A stretch of DNA of 64,000 bases from Candidatus Hodarchaeota archaeon (GTDB taxonomy: Archaea > Asgardarchaeota > Heimdallarchaeia > Hodarchaeales > Hodarchaeaceae): assembly GCA_016839815.1 (NCBI GenBank), contig JAEOTM010000133.1, positions 1 to 64,000 on the forward strand, in the 5' to 3' direction. The translations under genes and the position numbers were made by a program. Numbering within the stretch: the stretch's first letter is position 1; each line of letters starts with the position of its first letter. Shown here piece after piece: positions 45,333 through 55,143 of this stretch. Under the pieces are notes generated by a model. The model made no database searches. It was not told where the DNA came from and saw nothing but the letters and a program-made list of their open reading frames with translations.

Positions 45333-46598
45333 TTATACCTCCTCGTCTGTTATATAGCCTGCTAATGCAGATTTTGCTACAATAGCTGGACTACCCAAGT
45401 AGATACCAGTATCCTCTTTGCTACCCATACGACCTTTAAAATTCCTGTTTGCAGAGGATATTGCTTTTTCTCCAGCCGCGATACACCCCCCATATGCTCC
45501 TAAACAGGGACCACAGGCGGGAACTCCAATTTGACCTCCTGCCGCAATAAGTACCTCAATTATACCTTGACGAGTGGCTTGAAGCAGAACATCCTGAGAT
45601 GCAGGATAGACTAATAATCGTACGCCAGGATTAATTGTTTTATCCTTTAATATTTTAGCTGCAATCTCTAGATCATCCAACCGTCCATTTGTACAAGTAC
45701 CAATTAATGCCACATCTATGGGAGTTTTTTCTAAATCTTCGATCGGCACAACATTATCAACTTTATGAGGTTTCGCAATACGAGGTGTTAGATTTGAAAC
45801 ATCCAGCTCAATTGTGTTGACATATCTTGCATCTTCATCTGCTATTAAACGGTTGTATTTGAACCCAAACTGTTTATTCCACTCATCAGTGACTGTATCC
45901 ACTGGAAATATTCCTGCTTTAGCTCCCATCTCTGCAGTAAGATTACTAAGAGTCATTCTTTCGCTCATAGAAAGCTCTTTCACCGTCGAACCATAAAACT
46001 CTACAGAATTATAGGTAGCTCCTGCTGCTGTAATTTGTCTAATAAGTTCTAAGATAATATCTTTGGCATATACACTTTTAGGTAAAGAACCATTTAGAAT
46101 TATCTTAATTGACTCTGGTACCTTTAACCAGGTTTCTCCAATAGCCCATACTGAAGCAGTTTCGGTCCTTCCAATTGGAATTCCTGCAGCTCCAAATGCC
46201 CCATGAGTTGTCGTATGGCTATCACTTCCAAGGATCACAACATTAGGAGGAACATGCCCTTTTTCAGGTAAAACTTCGTGACAAATGCCTGTACCACCTT
46301 CATAGAAGTATTTTATTTTTTGATCCTTTACAAATTGCCTGATAACCTTGTGATTGTCAGCTTTCACTGCGTCAGGAGGAGGAACAGCATGATCTAAAGC
46401 AATAAAGATTCTCTCTGGATCCCATACTTTACCATTGGATCCAACAATCTTGTAAAATGTTTTAGAAATTGCTGCCGAATTATCGTGCGACAAAATTCTA
46501 TGAGGGGATACAAAAACTATCTGGTTTTCAGCTACTCCAGTAGCTTCGTTACCTGAAGCCTTAGAAAATATTTTTTGGATAAGAGTTTGTCCTACCAT
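45333..46598 (-). CDS. leuC: LeuC-type large subunit (isopropylmalate isomerase or homoaconitase)
   Basis: Iron-sulphur large subunit, 421 residues. Cluster and active-site blocks are visible: SHDNSAAISKTF, GSDSHTTTHGAFGAAGIPIGRTE, GTCTNGRLDDL (cluster Cys) and PACGPCLGAYGGC (two cluster Cys). It belongs to the archaeal single-domain-type LeuC/HacA group. The substrate could be isopropylmalate (leucine), homocitrate or a related citramalate-type acid. No leucine synthesis gene is adjacent. The window's aconitase and isocitrate-dehydrogenase homologue are separate proteins, so the two hydro-lyases presumably act on different acids. Confidence 0.92.
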   Translation of the reverse strand: MVGQTLIQKIFSKASGNEATGVAENQIVFVSPHRILSHDNSAAISKTFYKIVGSNGKVWDPERIFIALDHAVPPPDAVKADNHKVIRQFVKDQKIKYFYEGGTGICHEVLPEKGHVPPNVVILGSDSHTTTHGAFGAAGIPIGRTETASVWAIGETWLKVPESIKIILNGSLPKSVYAKDIILELIRQITAAGATYNSVEFYGSTVKELSMSERMTLSNLTAEMGAKAGIFPVDTVTDEWNKQFGFKYNRLIADEDARYVNTIELDVSNLTPRIAKPHKVDNVVPIEDLEKTPIDVALIGTCTNGRLDDLEIAAKILKDKTINPGVRLLVYPASQDVLLQATRQGIIEVLIAAGGQIGVPACGPCLGAYGGCIAAGEKAISSANRNFKGRMGSKEDTGIYLGSPAIVAKSALAGYITDEEV

Positions 46599-46635
46599 AT
46601 TCTTACCTCAAAAAAAATAAGAATATCGTAGAGGT

Positions 46636-47151
46636 TTAAGTATTTAGGTTGAACCTTGAAACAGTTTCAGAGAGATTATCTGCTAATTCGGTTAAGCTTT
46701 CGGCTGAGGAAGCCATCTGATTCATTGCCGCTGTTTGCTCTTCTGTAGCAGCAGCTACTTGTTCACTAGAGGCACTAAATTCTTCAGATTGTGCTGAAAA
46801 TCCCTGTATAGTTTCATGTAAGGTAGAAATGTTCCCAGCTATATTTGTAACCATCCGATCTGTGAGATTCGAGATATCAGAAGCATTCGTTTTGGTTTCT
46901 TCAGCTAATCTTCTTACATTATCTGCAACAACTGCAAATCCGCGTCCGAATTCTCCAGCTCGTGCCGCCTCAATTGCTGCATTGAGAGCTAGGATATTAG
47001 TTTGACTAGCAATGTCCTCTATTACCTGTAAAGTTGTTTCTACATCTGCTAATGAGTGATCAACCACTTCTGAGATTCTTTTAATTTCCTCTATTGTTTT
47101 TACTGACTGACTGACTTTCAGGGAGTTTAGTAATTCCCAATTTTTGAAATA
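46636..47151 (-). pseudogene. Truncated chemoreceptor signalling domain
   Basis: 143 residues from a GTG (47067) match the signalling hairpin of chemoreceptors, including the highly conserved tip [41 protein letters not shown] and the helix [19 protein letters not shown] in outline. The same frame stays open upstream to 47151, encoding [19 protein letters not shown], similar in its last part to the intact receptors here, and is then stopped by TAA (47152-47154). No ATG or ribosome site lies in this part. The sensor, membrane and HAMP regions are missing. It is most likely a gene remnant; a short soluble signalling protein is less likely. Confidence 0.7.
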
Positions 47152-47226
47152 TTACCTTTAATAACGTAATTTCTGCAATATCCACAAAATATGCCTCTTT
47201 GGACCAATTAAATATTTGAGACTACT

Positions 47227-47928
47227 TCAACTAAATCTAGGAATTGTAAATTCAACGGTTGTGCCTTTATTGATTCCAGCACTGTTTATCGACATTGTTC
47301 CGCCGTGATTTCTTATTATTATATTGGAAATGAATAAACCAATACCCGTACCCCCAATTGAGTATTTCGTGGGTATTGAAACAAAGGGATCTGAGACTTT
47401 CTTCAAGTCTTGAATGGAAATCCCAGCACCATTATCTGAAATTGAGATTTTGATGATATCAGTCAGAGTCAGATTGCATAATACGCTTATATGTCTACGA
47501 GTTATAGAAGTGTGGTCAATTGAATTTTGAATTATATTGTCAATCGCTTGAGCAATGCGTTCTGAATCTACCACAACTATCGAATTCTTTTTACCATTAT
47601 GAATTAATTTGTATTCAAAACGTTTTTCAAATCTTATTCTATATGGTTCGAATATAGTTTCTAGTAAATCAGAAATATTAACAGAATCCAGAACTAAATT
47701 TAGGTTACCTTGCGTTATATTATCAAGCTCATCGATACTGCCAACAAAACGTTCTAAGCGAAGAATATTCTTATCTAGAAGCTGAAAACACCTATCTCGT
47801 TCCTTAGAAGTCAGTTTTTCATTTTTTGAATTTAAAATTTCACAATATCCTTTAACTATATGTAGAACCTGTCTTAGTTCTCGTGAAGTCAATGATAAGA
47901 ATTCTGATTTAAATTGGTCTGTTTCCAA
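47227..47928 (-). CDS. Histidine-kinase-like protein lacking the phospho-accepting His
   Basis: 233 residues without membrane segments or sensor. The dimerisation helix reads SEFLSLTSRELRQVLHIVKG, where the usual box is SHELRTPL: the phosphorylated His is Arg (CGA codon, clear in the DNA). The ATPase domain keeps the N box (NIIQNSIDHT), G1 (DNGAGI) and G2 (GTGIGLFISN) elements. It resembles the C-terminal 230 residues of the large kinase encoded 190 bases upstream on the same strand, so it is probably a truncated duplicate. ATP binding is plausible; autophosphorylation by the normal route is not. It could be a decoy or a trans-acting partner of the large kinase. Confidence 0.85.
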   Translation of the reverse strand: METDQFKSEFLSLTSRELRQVLHIVKGYCEILNSKNEKLTSKERDRCFQLLDKNILRLERFVGSIDELDNITQGNLNLVLDSVNISDLLETIFEPYRIRFEKRFEYKLIHNGKKNSIVVVDSERIAQAIDNIIQNSIDHTSITRRHISVLCNLTLTDIIKISISDNGAGISIQDLKKVSDPFVSIPTKYSIGGTGIGLFISNIIIRNHGGTMSINSAGINKGTTVEFTIPRFS

Positions 47929-48063
47929 TTTTGTTCACTCCAAATCATTTTTAGGATATTTTGATTACGTTTTTCACCTTATTTCTTTAAATTGTGTCAT
48001 TAGATCAGCTTGAAAATAATTATTTTTTCAATCTAAATCCTAATTACCTATTAAACAATATGC

Positions 48064-48110
48064 TTAACTATATGATAAAAATAAGGAAAACAATAAGGAA
48101 AAAAAGGGAA
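48064..48110 (-). promoter_or_regulatory. Promoter of the short histidine-kinase-like gene, with TTTTCCTTAT elements
   Basis: Read on the minus strand, three pyrimidine elements of the type TTTCCC/TTTTCCTTAT (48081-48110) sit directly upstream of a TATA-like TTTTATCATATAG (about 48069-48081). The same T-rich stretch could also end the transcript of the large kinase gene, which stops at 48118. Confidence 0.5.
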
Positions 48111-48117
48111 ACTGAGA

Positions 48118-51100
48118 TTAAGGAGTTCCAAATACACGAGGGAGAGTTAGAGTAAAAGTAGAACCCTTGTCAATCCCATCACTCCTGACAGTGAGAGAGC
48201 CTCCATGAGCAATCATAGTTTGTTTCGCAATAAACAAACCGATTCCAGTTCCAATAACCGAATACTTAGAGGGAAGAGATACAAATTGCTCAAAAATTCT
48301 TTCATAATTCTCAGGAAGAATACCAGTACCATTATCCTCTACTGAAATGGTAATTACATTTGGAAATATTTCTGTTCGCACGTTTATTTTACGAAAATCA
48401 TTTGAGGTGTGTTTGACTGCATTTTCAATTAAGTTATCTATAACAAATCGAATTCGATCTTTATCCATATTTGCATATGCATTAAAGGATCCTGGAGGTA
48501 AAGAAAACATTATTTGATTTTTTAAATGCTTTCTATAGACCTTTTCTTGCTCTTTCATAAATTTACATATCTCTACATCTTTTAAATCAAAACTAAAGTT
48601 GTTATTCTCAATTTTTGAAATATCAAGAACTCCTGTTACTAATCGTTCAAGTCTTCTTATATTTCGCATTACCGTTCCTAGACATTTCTTACGTTGATAC
48701 TCATTTATTTTATCGAAGTGATTTTCTAGGAACTCAGTAGATCCCCTAATTATGGTTAATGGAGTCCGTAATTCATGAGAAGCCATTGTTACAAAATTAG
48801 ATCGATCTTCTTCAGCCTGTTTCAGAATGGAGATATCAGTTACAACGGAAAGATAACCATTCAAAGCTCCATGATCTGAATAAATTGGTGTAGTATTTAC
48901 AATTACTGGTAACAGCGCACCCTCTTTTGTTAGTAAAGTCGATTCAAATGTTCGCTTTGGATTTAATGAAAGTTTTTCAAATTCTAATTTAATTCTAGCA
49001 AATTCTTCAACTGGAATAATGAGATTCCAATATTTCCCGATCAATTCATTTTCGGTATATTCAAGGAGCTCACAAATTTTTGAATTTACAAAGGAGAATT
49101 GATGATCTAAACTTTCCAGTATAACTCCCTCCTGGAGATTCTCTATAAGTAGCTGATACTTATTTTTAGCTTGTCGCAATTCTTCCTCGACCTTTTTCCT
49201 ATCTGTAATATCGCGAGAAATGGAAAGTCCGACTTGTCTATTACTTAATGAAAAAAGGTGTGAATTTATTTCGACTGGAATTTTTCTTCCATTTTTAGTT
49301 ACATGTGCCGTTTCAAATGGTTTATTGACTAGATCAAATATCTTTTTTCCCATTTTCTTAAGTTTTTTATTCTCCTCATCTGTTTTTACATCCAGAGGAG
49401 TCATATTCAATAATTCCTCTTTGGTATATTCTAATCTCTGACAGGCTATATCATTTACCTCAATGAAGAGACCAATTTCTCCATTTGGTAAGATTTCAAA
49501 TAGATAGATTGCATCATTGGCATTATTAAACAGATTCCGATATTTCTCCTCAGAATTTTCTACTAGTAATTCTGAATGTTTTTGGGTTGTTATATCAAAG
49601 AACACTCCGTAAGCGCACTTTTCTCCTTCTTCTTCATAAACCATCAAACCGCGATCATGTAACCAGATATATTCCCCATCTTTTCTTCTAATACGATATT
49701 CAATGTCAAAGGAGGCGTTTTTTTCTAAAAGATTGTTAAATTTTACCTTTACTCTTTCTAAATCTTCAGGATGAATTCTGTTAAACCATAACTCCCTCCC
49801 CGCTTGATATATTTCTTCAGGAGAGTATCCGTATATATCAGAGATATTTTTACTCACAAAGTTCGTATGACCCGTTGAAGTAGATATCCATGTGACCCCT
49901 GGAATATTTGCAATTAAGGATTGGTATCTTTCTTCACTCTCTTTGAGTTGTCTTTTAGCGAGTTCAGAACTGGTTTTATCTCGAAATGATGCCACCATCT
50001 TCATGGGTTCAGTTTGAAAAGCAACTACCTCATAGATTCCTTTGATTTGTGTATCCTCATATGTAATTTGCTCTAGTTTCCACACCTGGCCTGTTCGGGC
50101 TACTCTCCGATAATTTTCTGGAATTTCAGTTTTGCTAAGAGGAGGAAACGCTTCCTCTATTGTTTTACCAATGAATTGATTCGTTTTGACCTTTAAAATA
50201 TCCCCTGCTGCGGGATTTGCTCCTAAAAACACTAATCGTCCGTCCTCCATCAGTTGATATTCTATCATCCCAAAAGGACTTGAATTGAAAATATTACGGT
50301 ATTTTTGTTCTGATAGTTTCAAGTCGCTTTCTGTTTGTTTATAGCCTGTAATATCAACATCTATCTTTAAGAACCCGCACGGAAAGCTATTCTGGTCCTT
50401 TACAAGAGATATTCGCGATCCAGCCCAAAAAATTGTTCCATTTTTTCGCTTTTGCTTAATTTGACCTTTCCAAGTTTCCTTCTCAACAGTTTTTATTATT
50501 TTTTGAAACTCTTTGGACTTTTTTTCTTCAGGAAAGGTTATTGATATGTTTGATCCTAATATTTCCTCTGCTTGATATCCATAAAGATCTCTAGCACCCT
50601 TTCCCCAATAAATTATTTTTTTATTCAAATTGATAGCAACAATTGATTCTTGAACACTATCAAGCAAACGTGCCTGAAAAAGAAGGCGCTCTTCCTTCCT
50701 TTTTCTGACTGTAATATCAATTCCTTGAAGTATTATGAGATTTGTAGGGGAATCTCTTCGATATATCTCATGAGCTGAAAATTCTATCCATCTCTTCTCA
50801 TCATCTCTTCTCTGGATTTCGATTTCAGTAATTTTTTGTAAAAGAGGCCTCGGTTCCTCCACTATAGTTAAAATAGCTTCGCGTTTCTTCATATCTGGTA
50901 CTAAAATTGATAGCCAGGAATCAAGATCATTAATCTCACCTAACTGATAACCAGTAAGACTTTCCATTGCCGCATTGTAATTCAAAATAGTTTTAGTCTC
51001 ATCCAATACAAGTGCAGGTTTCTCACTTTGACTAAATGCATTCCAAATATGTAGATCTTCAATCTTTCTAAACTCAAGTACTTCTAATACATTTCTCAAA

Positions 51101-51729
51101 TCCAAATTCGATTCAAAACCATGTCTTAATTTATTTACCGTATTCTCCTGATTAGAATTCTCCATAGTTTTATTAAAAAATTCTGTACCAATGATAGCAA
51201 TGGGATGTAGCAGGAATATGTCAGTTAGAAGTTTTAAATCAATCTGATTTTTATCGAATTGGTCGAGAAATAAACAATTGTCCTCTACACAAAATTCTGT
51301 AATATATCTTTCAAAATTTAGAAAATCTTGAGTAATATGGTCATTATTTGCCCCCAACCATGACATTTCACTGGCAACGCGTAACTTAGTCTGTCCTTCT
51401 GATATCAGACTACTCGTAAATTCCTTTAATTTTAATATTACACGATAAGGGGAGAAACAACCCGCATCCAGAAAAAACTCTTCTAGTGAAATTATCTCTA
51501 CTTGTTGTGATTGCAGATATTCATCCATTTCAATATACTGTGAAAGTTCTTTAAATATATAATCCCGTTGATCATAAGGGACGATCAATAAAATCTTTTC
51601 TTTATTTTCAATCCCCGAAATAACAAATGATGATAATATATTCAATCTTTCTTTATCATCAGTGTATATATTGCAAATATGTGAATTGATCAGTCCTTTG
51701 TTTGACCCCTGTTTCACATAATCGAACAT
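48118..51729 (-). CDS. MEDS-6xPAS hybrid sensor histidine kinase
   Basis: A 1203-residue soluble sensor kinase. Residues about 15-195 form a MEDS domain (RecA-like ligand or redox sensor: HICNIYTDDKERLNILSSFV, FLDQFDK). Six PAS domains follow between about 225 and 965, several with the typical DITDRK or DITTQK end. A HisKA box (SHELRTPLTIIRG, phospho-accepting His) and an ATPase domain with NLIENAVKHT, DNGTGI and GTGIGLFIAK complete it. No receiver domain is present. The many PAS copies suggest several cytoplasmic cues such as redox state or small ligands. It is the only full MEDS-PAS kinase here and stands divergent from a PAS-DUF835 regulator. Start chosen at ATG 51729. Confidence 0.92.
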   Translation of the reverse strand: MFDYVKQGSNKGLINSHICNIYTDDKERLNILSSFVISGIENKEKILLIVPYDQRDYIFKELSQYIEMDEYLQSQQVEIISLEEFFLDAGCFSPYRVILKLKEFTSSLISEGQTKLRVASEMSWLGANNDHITQDFLNFERYITEFCVEDNCLFLDQFDKNQIDLKLLTDIFLLHPIAIIGTEFFNKTMENSNQENTVNKLRHGFESNLDLRNVLEVLEFRKIEDLHIWNAFSQSEKPALVLDETKTILNYNAAMESLTGYQLGEINDLDSWLSILVPDMKKREAILTIVEEPRPLLQKITEIEIQRRDDEKRWIEFSAHEIYRRDSPTNLIILQGIDITVRKRKEERLLFQARLLDSVQESIVAINLNKKIIYWGKGARDLYGYQAEEILGSNISITFPEEKKSKEFQKIIKTVEKETWKGQIKQKRKNGTIFWAGSRISLVKDQNSFPCGFLKIDVDITGYKQTESDLKLSEQKYRNIFNSSPFGMIEYQLMEDGRLVFLGANPAAGDILKVKTNQFIGKTIEEAFPPLSKTEIPENYRRVARTGQVWKLEQITYEDTQIKGIYEVVAFQTEPMKMVASFRDKTSSELAKRQLKESEERYQSLIANIPGVTWISTSTGHTNFVSKNISDIYGYSPEEIYQAGRELWFNRIHPEDLERVKVKFNNLLEKNASFDIEYRIRRKDGEYIWLHDRGLMVYEEEGEKCAYGVFFDITTQKHSELLVENSEEKYRNLFNNANDAIYLFEILPNGEIGLFIEVNDIACQRLEYTKEELLNMTPLDVKTDEENKKLKKMGKKIFDLVNKPFETAHVTKNGRKIPVEINSHLFSLSNRQVGLSISRDITDRKKVEEELRQAKNKYQLLIENLQEGVILESLDHQFSFVNSKICELLEYTENELIGKYWNLIIPVEEFARIKLEFEKLSLNPKRTFESTLLTKEGALLPVIVNTTPIYSDHGALNGYLSVVTDISILKQAEEDRSNFVTMASHELRTPLTIIRGSTEFLENHFDKINEYQRKKCLGTVMRNIRRLERLVTGVLDISKIENNNFSFDLKDVEICKFMKEQEKVYRKHLKNQIMFSLPPGSFNAYANMDKDRIRFVIDNLIENAVKHTSNDFRKINVRTEIFPNVITISVEDNGTGILPENYERIFEQFVSLPSKYSVIGTGIGLFIAKQTMIAHGGSLTVRSDGIDKGSTFTLTLPRVFGTP

Positions 51730-52114
51730 GTCTTGTCTATCCTAAAATCCTCTGACACACCTTCTATTGAAATTAAACATTCAATTAAAATAAAAATTTG
51801 GAAAGTTCCAAGGAAAGATAAGGAAAAAAGTAAAACTTCTAATTTCAAGTAAGCAATTTTTCTCTTATTTCCTTGACTATTTCAACTTTAATCAAGCTAT
51901 AAAGGGGGAATCCGAACTATACTGATTCAAGAACAGATGAATTTACGTCTAACGTATCAGTGAACACTGTAAACCCTTTTTTTCACATTCAATTTAGTTT
52001 TCACAGGAGAAAAGAAATTTTCTTTCACTAGTTTTTCCATATTCCTTTCCGAATATATATATCAAAACATGGGAATTATCATTTACTTGAAAAATCACTT
52101 AGGGAGAGTACATT
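51730..52114. promoter_or_regulatory. Divergent promoter region of the MEDS kinase and PAS-DUF835 regulator
   Basis: Both directions show the same layout. On the minus strand, TTTTTTCCTTATCTTTCCTTGG (51808-51830, given in part) lies directly upstream of a TATA-like ATTTTTATTTTAATTG (51783-51798), about 30-50 bases from the ATG. On the plus strand, GTTTTTCCATATTCCTTTCC (52031-52050) is directly followed by GAATATATATATC (52051-52063), about 50 bases before ATG 52115. No trustworthy gene lies in these 385 bases. Confidence 0.6.
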
Positions 52115-54721
52115 ATGGCAATTCAGGATGAGACACAAAAAAAATCCAGTTCAAAGGTTACAGAAATTTATAATACCATTTTTGACAATTCACATATTGG
52201 TCTTGCGATCTGTGATTCAGAAGGATTCTTTATTGATGCAAATCCACAGTGCTTAAAGATTTTTGGGATTCCAAGAATCGGAAAAGTAAAGGGATACAGT
52301 TTATTCGAAGAACCTAATCTTTCGGAGATGTTCAAAGAGAAATTAAAATCAGGGAAAGCAGTAATGTATAAATCTGTTTTTAATTTTGAAAAGATTAAAC
52401 AATTAAACCTTTTTGAAACAGAAAAATCTGGAACAATAGATGTTGCTTACCAAATCTCTCCAATCGTTCTTCAAGGACAATCGAATCTTGAGGGTTATAT
52501 TATATATGTCCAAGATATCTCAGACAAGATTCAAGAGCAAAAGGAATGTTTAAGCCATGAAATAAAATTCCAGGAAATTTTTAACAATGTAAATGATGGG
52601 ATAGTGATTACAGATCCAAGTACTCGACCGGGGAGGTTCTTAGAAGTTAACAGAGTTTTTTGTGAAAGACTTGGATACACTAAGTCTGAACTTTTAGAAA
52701 TGAGTACAATGGATACGAATACAGGAGAATTTAATCCTCCGCTCCAAGAAATATATGAAACCTTGGAGAAATATAATTCGGCTACATTCAAAAACGTAGA
52801 CTTAACTAAGGATGGTACTCGCATTCCTGTGGAGGTTAATACGTATCTATTTAGCCTTAATGGTAGACACGTCTTATTATCAGTTTCTAGAGATATCAGA
52901 GATCGGATACAGTTCATAAAACAAGTTGAGGAAAATGATTCTTTGCTTAATACACTTTTAACAAATTTACCATTGGTTCTATATCAGATAAATTCAGAGG
53001 GATTTTTTACTAAATCAGAAGGTGCTGGATTAGTACACCGAGGCCTAAAAGAGCATATAAGAATCGGAGTGAATGTCTTTGAAGCTTGGCCTGAATTCAC
53101 TGATAAATTTCAGCGCGCACTAAGGGGAGAAAATGTACGTTTTGAAGCACATAGGGAAATCAATGGCAAGATGATGTCTTATCTTACTTTTTTAATGCCT
53201 GATAATAACGCTGAAAGAGGGATTATAGGGATTGTTATCAATTTATCCGAGCAGGAGGATTTAAAGAGAAAATTGATCCAAAGTGAGGAGAAATATCGTT
53301 CCTTAATTGATCAGGCGAATGATGGGATTATAATCATTCAAGATGACAAAATGGTGTTAATTAACCATAAATTTGCTAGAATGCTTGGGTACACAATTGA
53401 TGAACTGCAAGACAGATCAAATTTCGATCTTGTTCATCCAGATGTCTCTTCGGAATTAAATGAGCGAAGAAAAAGAAGGTTAAGAGGTGAACAAGTCGAA
53501 TCAATCTACGAAACTATACTAGTGAAAAAAGATGGTGACTCCTTAGATGTCGAATTAAACGTAGATCTTATTGATTACGAAGGAAAACAGGCTTTTCTCT
53601 CCTTCGTTAGAGATATTACTGATAGAAAAAGAGCAGAAAGGCGGATTAAGGAATCAGAAAGAAAATATCGGATGATAATCGAAACTGCACAAGAAGGTGT
53701 CTTTCTACTGGATTCTGAACAGAGAATTACTTATGCAAATCAGCAGTTTTCCGAAATGATAGGGTATTCACTTGAAAATCTGATTGGTCATTCAATATAT
53801 GAATATATCAGAACAGAAACACACAAGAAAATTAAACTCCTCATTAATAGAATCACAAAAGGAACCAAAGAAAGTTTCGATTTTCCCTTTCATCGCAGAG
53901 ATGGATCAATTTTTTGGGGATTACTGCAAACTAATCCAATATTTGACGAAAAGGGAAGAATAAAAGGTATTTTAGGTATGATTCTTGATATCTCTGATCG
54001 AAAAAAGATGGAAGAACAGACTAGAAAACAGCTTTTGAAATTTAACGTTGAGGGGGGTTATGTTTACCTGGTGAAAGAAAGTTCGTCAACATTATCCCTC
54101 AGTGTCTTTAAAGATCTTTGTCAATTAGGATATCAATGCCTAGCTTTTTCTAGAACTCTTGAACGAGATTTCCAAAAGAATATCGATACAGAATGTAGAT
54201 TTTATTGGCTTGCACAAAAAGGAAACTTAAATTCTATTCAACCAGATTTAAATAGTATACTATCAGAAATAGAGAAACAGAACCAAAGATCAGTTGTATT
54301 AATTGACAGATTGGATTTTCTGATTCAGAAAAATGGATTTAAAGATGTTTTGAACTTCATCTATGAATTAAAGGAAATTGCTTACACTGTTGACTTGATA
54401 ATCCTACTCTCTATTGATCCACAAACATTAACAAACCAGGAACTCCATCTACTAGAAAAAGAAACAAGTGAAATCGAGACTAGATCACTGGATAAAATTC
54501 CAGAAGATATGCTTTCGATTCTAAGATTTGTTTATCACAAGAATAATTCGGGAGTTAAGCCTGCTTACTCAGATCTTGGAACAGAATTTCAAATTAGCAG
54601 GCCAACTACAAGAAAACGAATAAAAACTTTAGTTGCTACTGGATATCTTTCAGAATACCGTTTTGGTATTCGCAAGATTTTAGAGGTTACCGAAAAGGGA
54701 AGAGCTTTCTTTTTAGATTAG
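52115..54721 (+). CDS. PAS-DUF835-winged-helix regulator
   Basis: An 868-residue one-component sensor-regulator. About five PAS domains lie between residues 15 and 630. A DUF835 domain (about 640-790: KFNVEGGYVYLVKE to IETRSLD) follows, with a Walker-B-like VVLIDRLDFLI. A C-terminal winged helix (about 795-868) contains DLGTEFQISRPTTRKRIKTLV as the probable recognition helix and a wing. It has no kinase, membrane segment or receiver. A sister gene in reverse orientation is at 58690. It likely senses cytoplasmic cues by PAS and regulates genes directly. DUF835's function is unknown; it looks like a RecA-type fold without a P-loop. Confidence 0.88.
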   Translation: MAIQDETQKKSSSKVTEIYNTIFDNSHIGLAICDSEGFFIDANPQCLKIFGIPRIGKVKGYSLFEEPNLSEMFKEKLKSGKAVMYKSVFNFEKIKQLNLFETEKSGTIDVAYQISPIVLQGQSNLEGYIIYVQDISDKIQEQKECLSHEIKFQEIFNNVNDGIVITDPSTRPGRFLEVNRVFCERLGYTKSELLEMSTMDTNTGEFNPPLQEIYETLEKYNSATFKNVDLTKDGTRIPVEVNTYLFSLNGRHVLLSVSRDIRDRIQFIKQVEENDSLLNTLLTNLPLVLYQINSEGFFTKSEGAGLVHRGLKEHIRIGVNVFEAWPEFTDKFQRALRGENVRFEAHREINGKMMSYLTFLMPDNNAERGIIGIVINLSEQEDLKRKLIQSEEKYRSLIDQANDGIIIIQDDKMVLINHKFARMLGYTIDELQDRSNFDLVHPDVSSELNERRKRRLRGEQVESIYETILVKKDGDSLDVELNVDLIDYEGKQAFLSFVRDITDRKRAERRIKESERKYRMIIETAQEGVFLLDSEQRITYANQQFSEMIGYSLENLIGHSIYEYIRTETHKKIKLLINRITKGTKESFDFPFHRRDGSIFWGLLQTNPIFDEKGRIKGILGMILDISDRKKMEEQTRKQLLKFNVEGGYVYLVKESSSTLSLSVFKDLCQLGYQCLAFSRTLERDFQKNIDTECRFYWLAQKGNLNSIQPDLNSILSEIEKQNQRSVVLIDRLDFLIQKNGFKDVLNFIYELKEIAYTVDLIILLSIDPQTLTNQELHLLEKETSEIETRSLDKIPEDMLSILRFVYHKNNSGVKPAYSDLGTEFQISRPTTRKRIKTLVATGYLSEYRFGIRKILEVTEKGRAFFLD

Positions 54722-55143
54722 AGAATATTCACAAATATTATCGAACGAAAAGAAAAATGAAGTAACAATCAAAATTTTCCCTCTAGTCTAATTATCCTGG
54801 TATAAATATACAAATCTTATTCCCTTTTCAACAAAATTCTCAAACAAGAATCTTTTCATAATTCAAGTAGTTCTCTGTTTCAGTTATTTCTTTCGTCTTT
54901 AAAAAACTAAGATAGCATTTTTCGCTGGAACATAATAAAGCGACTTCGTTTTCATCAAATTTCAGTACGGATTTAGTTAAATTCATAATTTTAAACCAAT
55001 TCTACTTTCTGAGTTGATTGGACCTCTCTTATAGGTCTGATATTCAATTGATCTGAATATGGGAAAATAAAATATCTTAAATATTAATTAAGCAACGAAA
55101 ATGGTAAAATTCGGAAAAAAAAGGGAAAAAATATCCTAAATAG
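54722..55143. other. Convergent gap with T-rich terminator of the chemoreceptor and no clear gene
   Basis: These 422 bases lie between the convergent PAS-DUF835 gene and the chemoreceptor gene. On the minus strand a T-rich run (TTTTTTCCCTTTTTTTTCC) begins within about 15 bases after the chemoreceptor stop and is a good terminator candidate. One small open frame is described separately. No repeat or RNA gene seen. Confidence 0.4.
54840..54986 (-). CDS. Possible small protein of 48 residues
   Basis: An ATG at 54986 opens a frame of 49 codons ending at TGA 54840. It encodes a mixed charged and hydrophobic peptide (MNLTKSVLKFDENEVALL, then CSSEKCYLSFLK) that looks less random than most short frames. 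There is no clear ribosome site and no family is recognised. It could equally be chance. Confidence 0.25.
   Translation of the reverse strand: MNLTKSVLKFDENEVALLCSSEKCYLSFLKTKEITETENYLNYEKILV

Noticed and set aside
54722-55143. TTTTCC-like run after the dCache chemoreceptor stop (55110-55131) as a further sensory promoter
   Set aside because: It follows a stop codon on the same strand and has no following gene to drive; it is better explained as a terminator.
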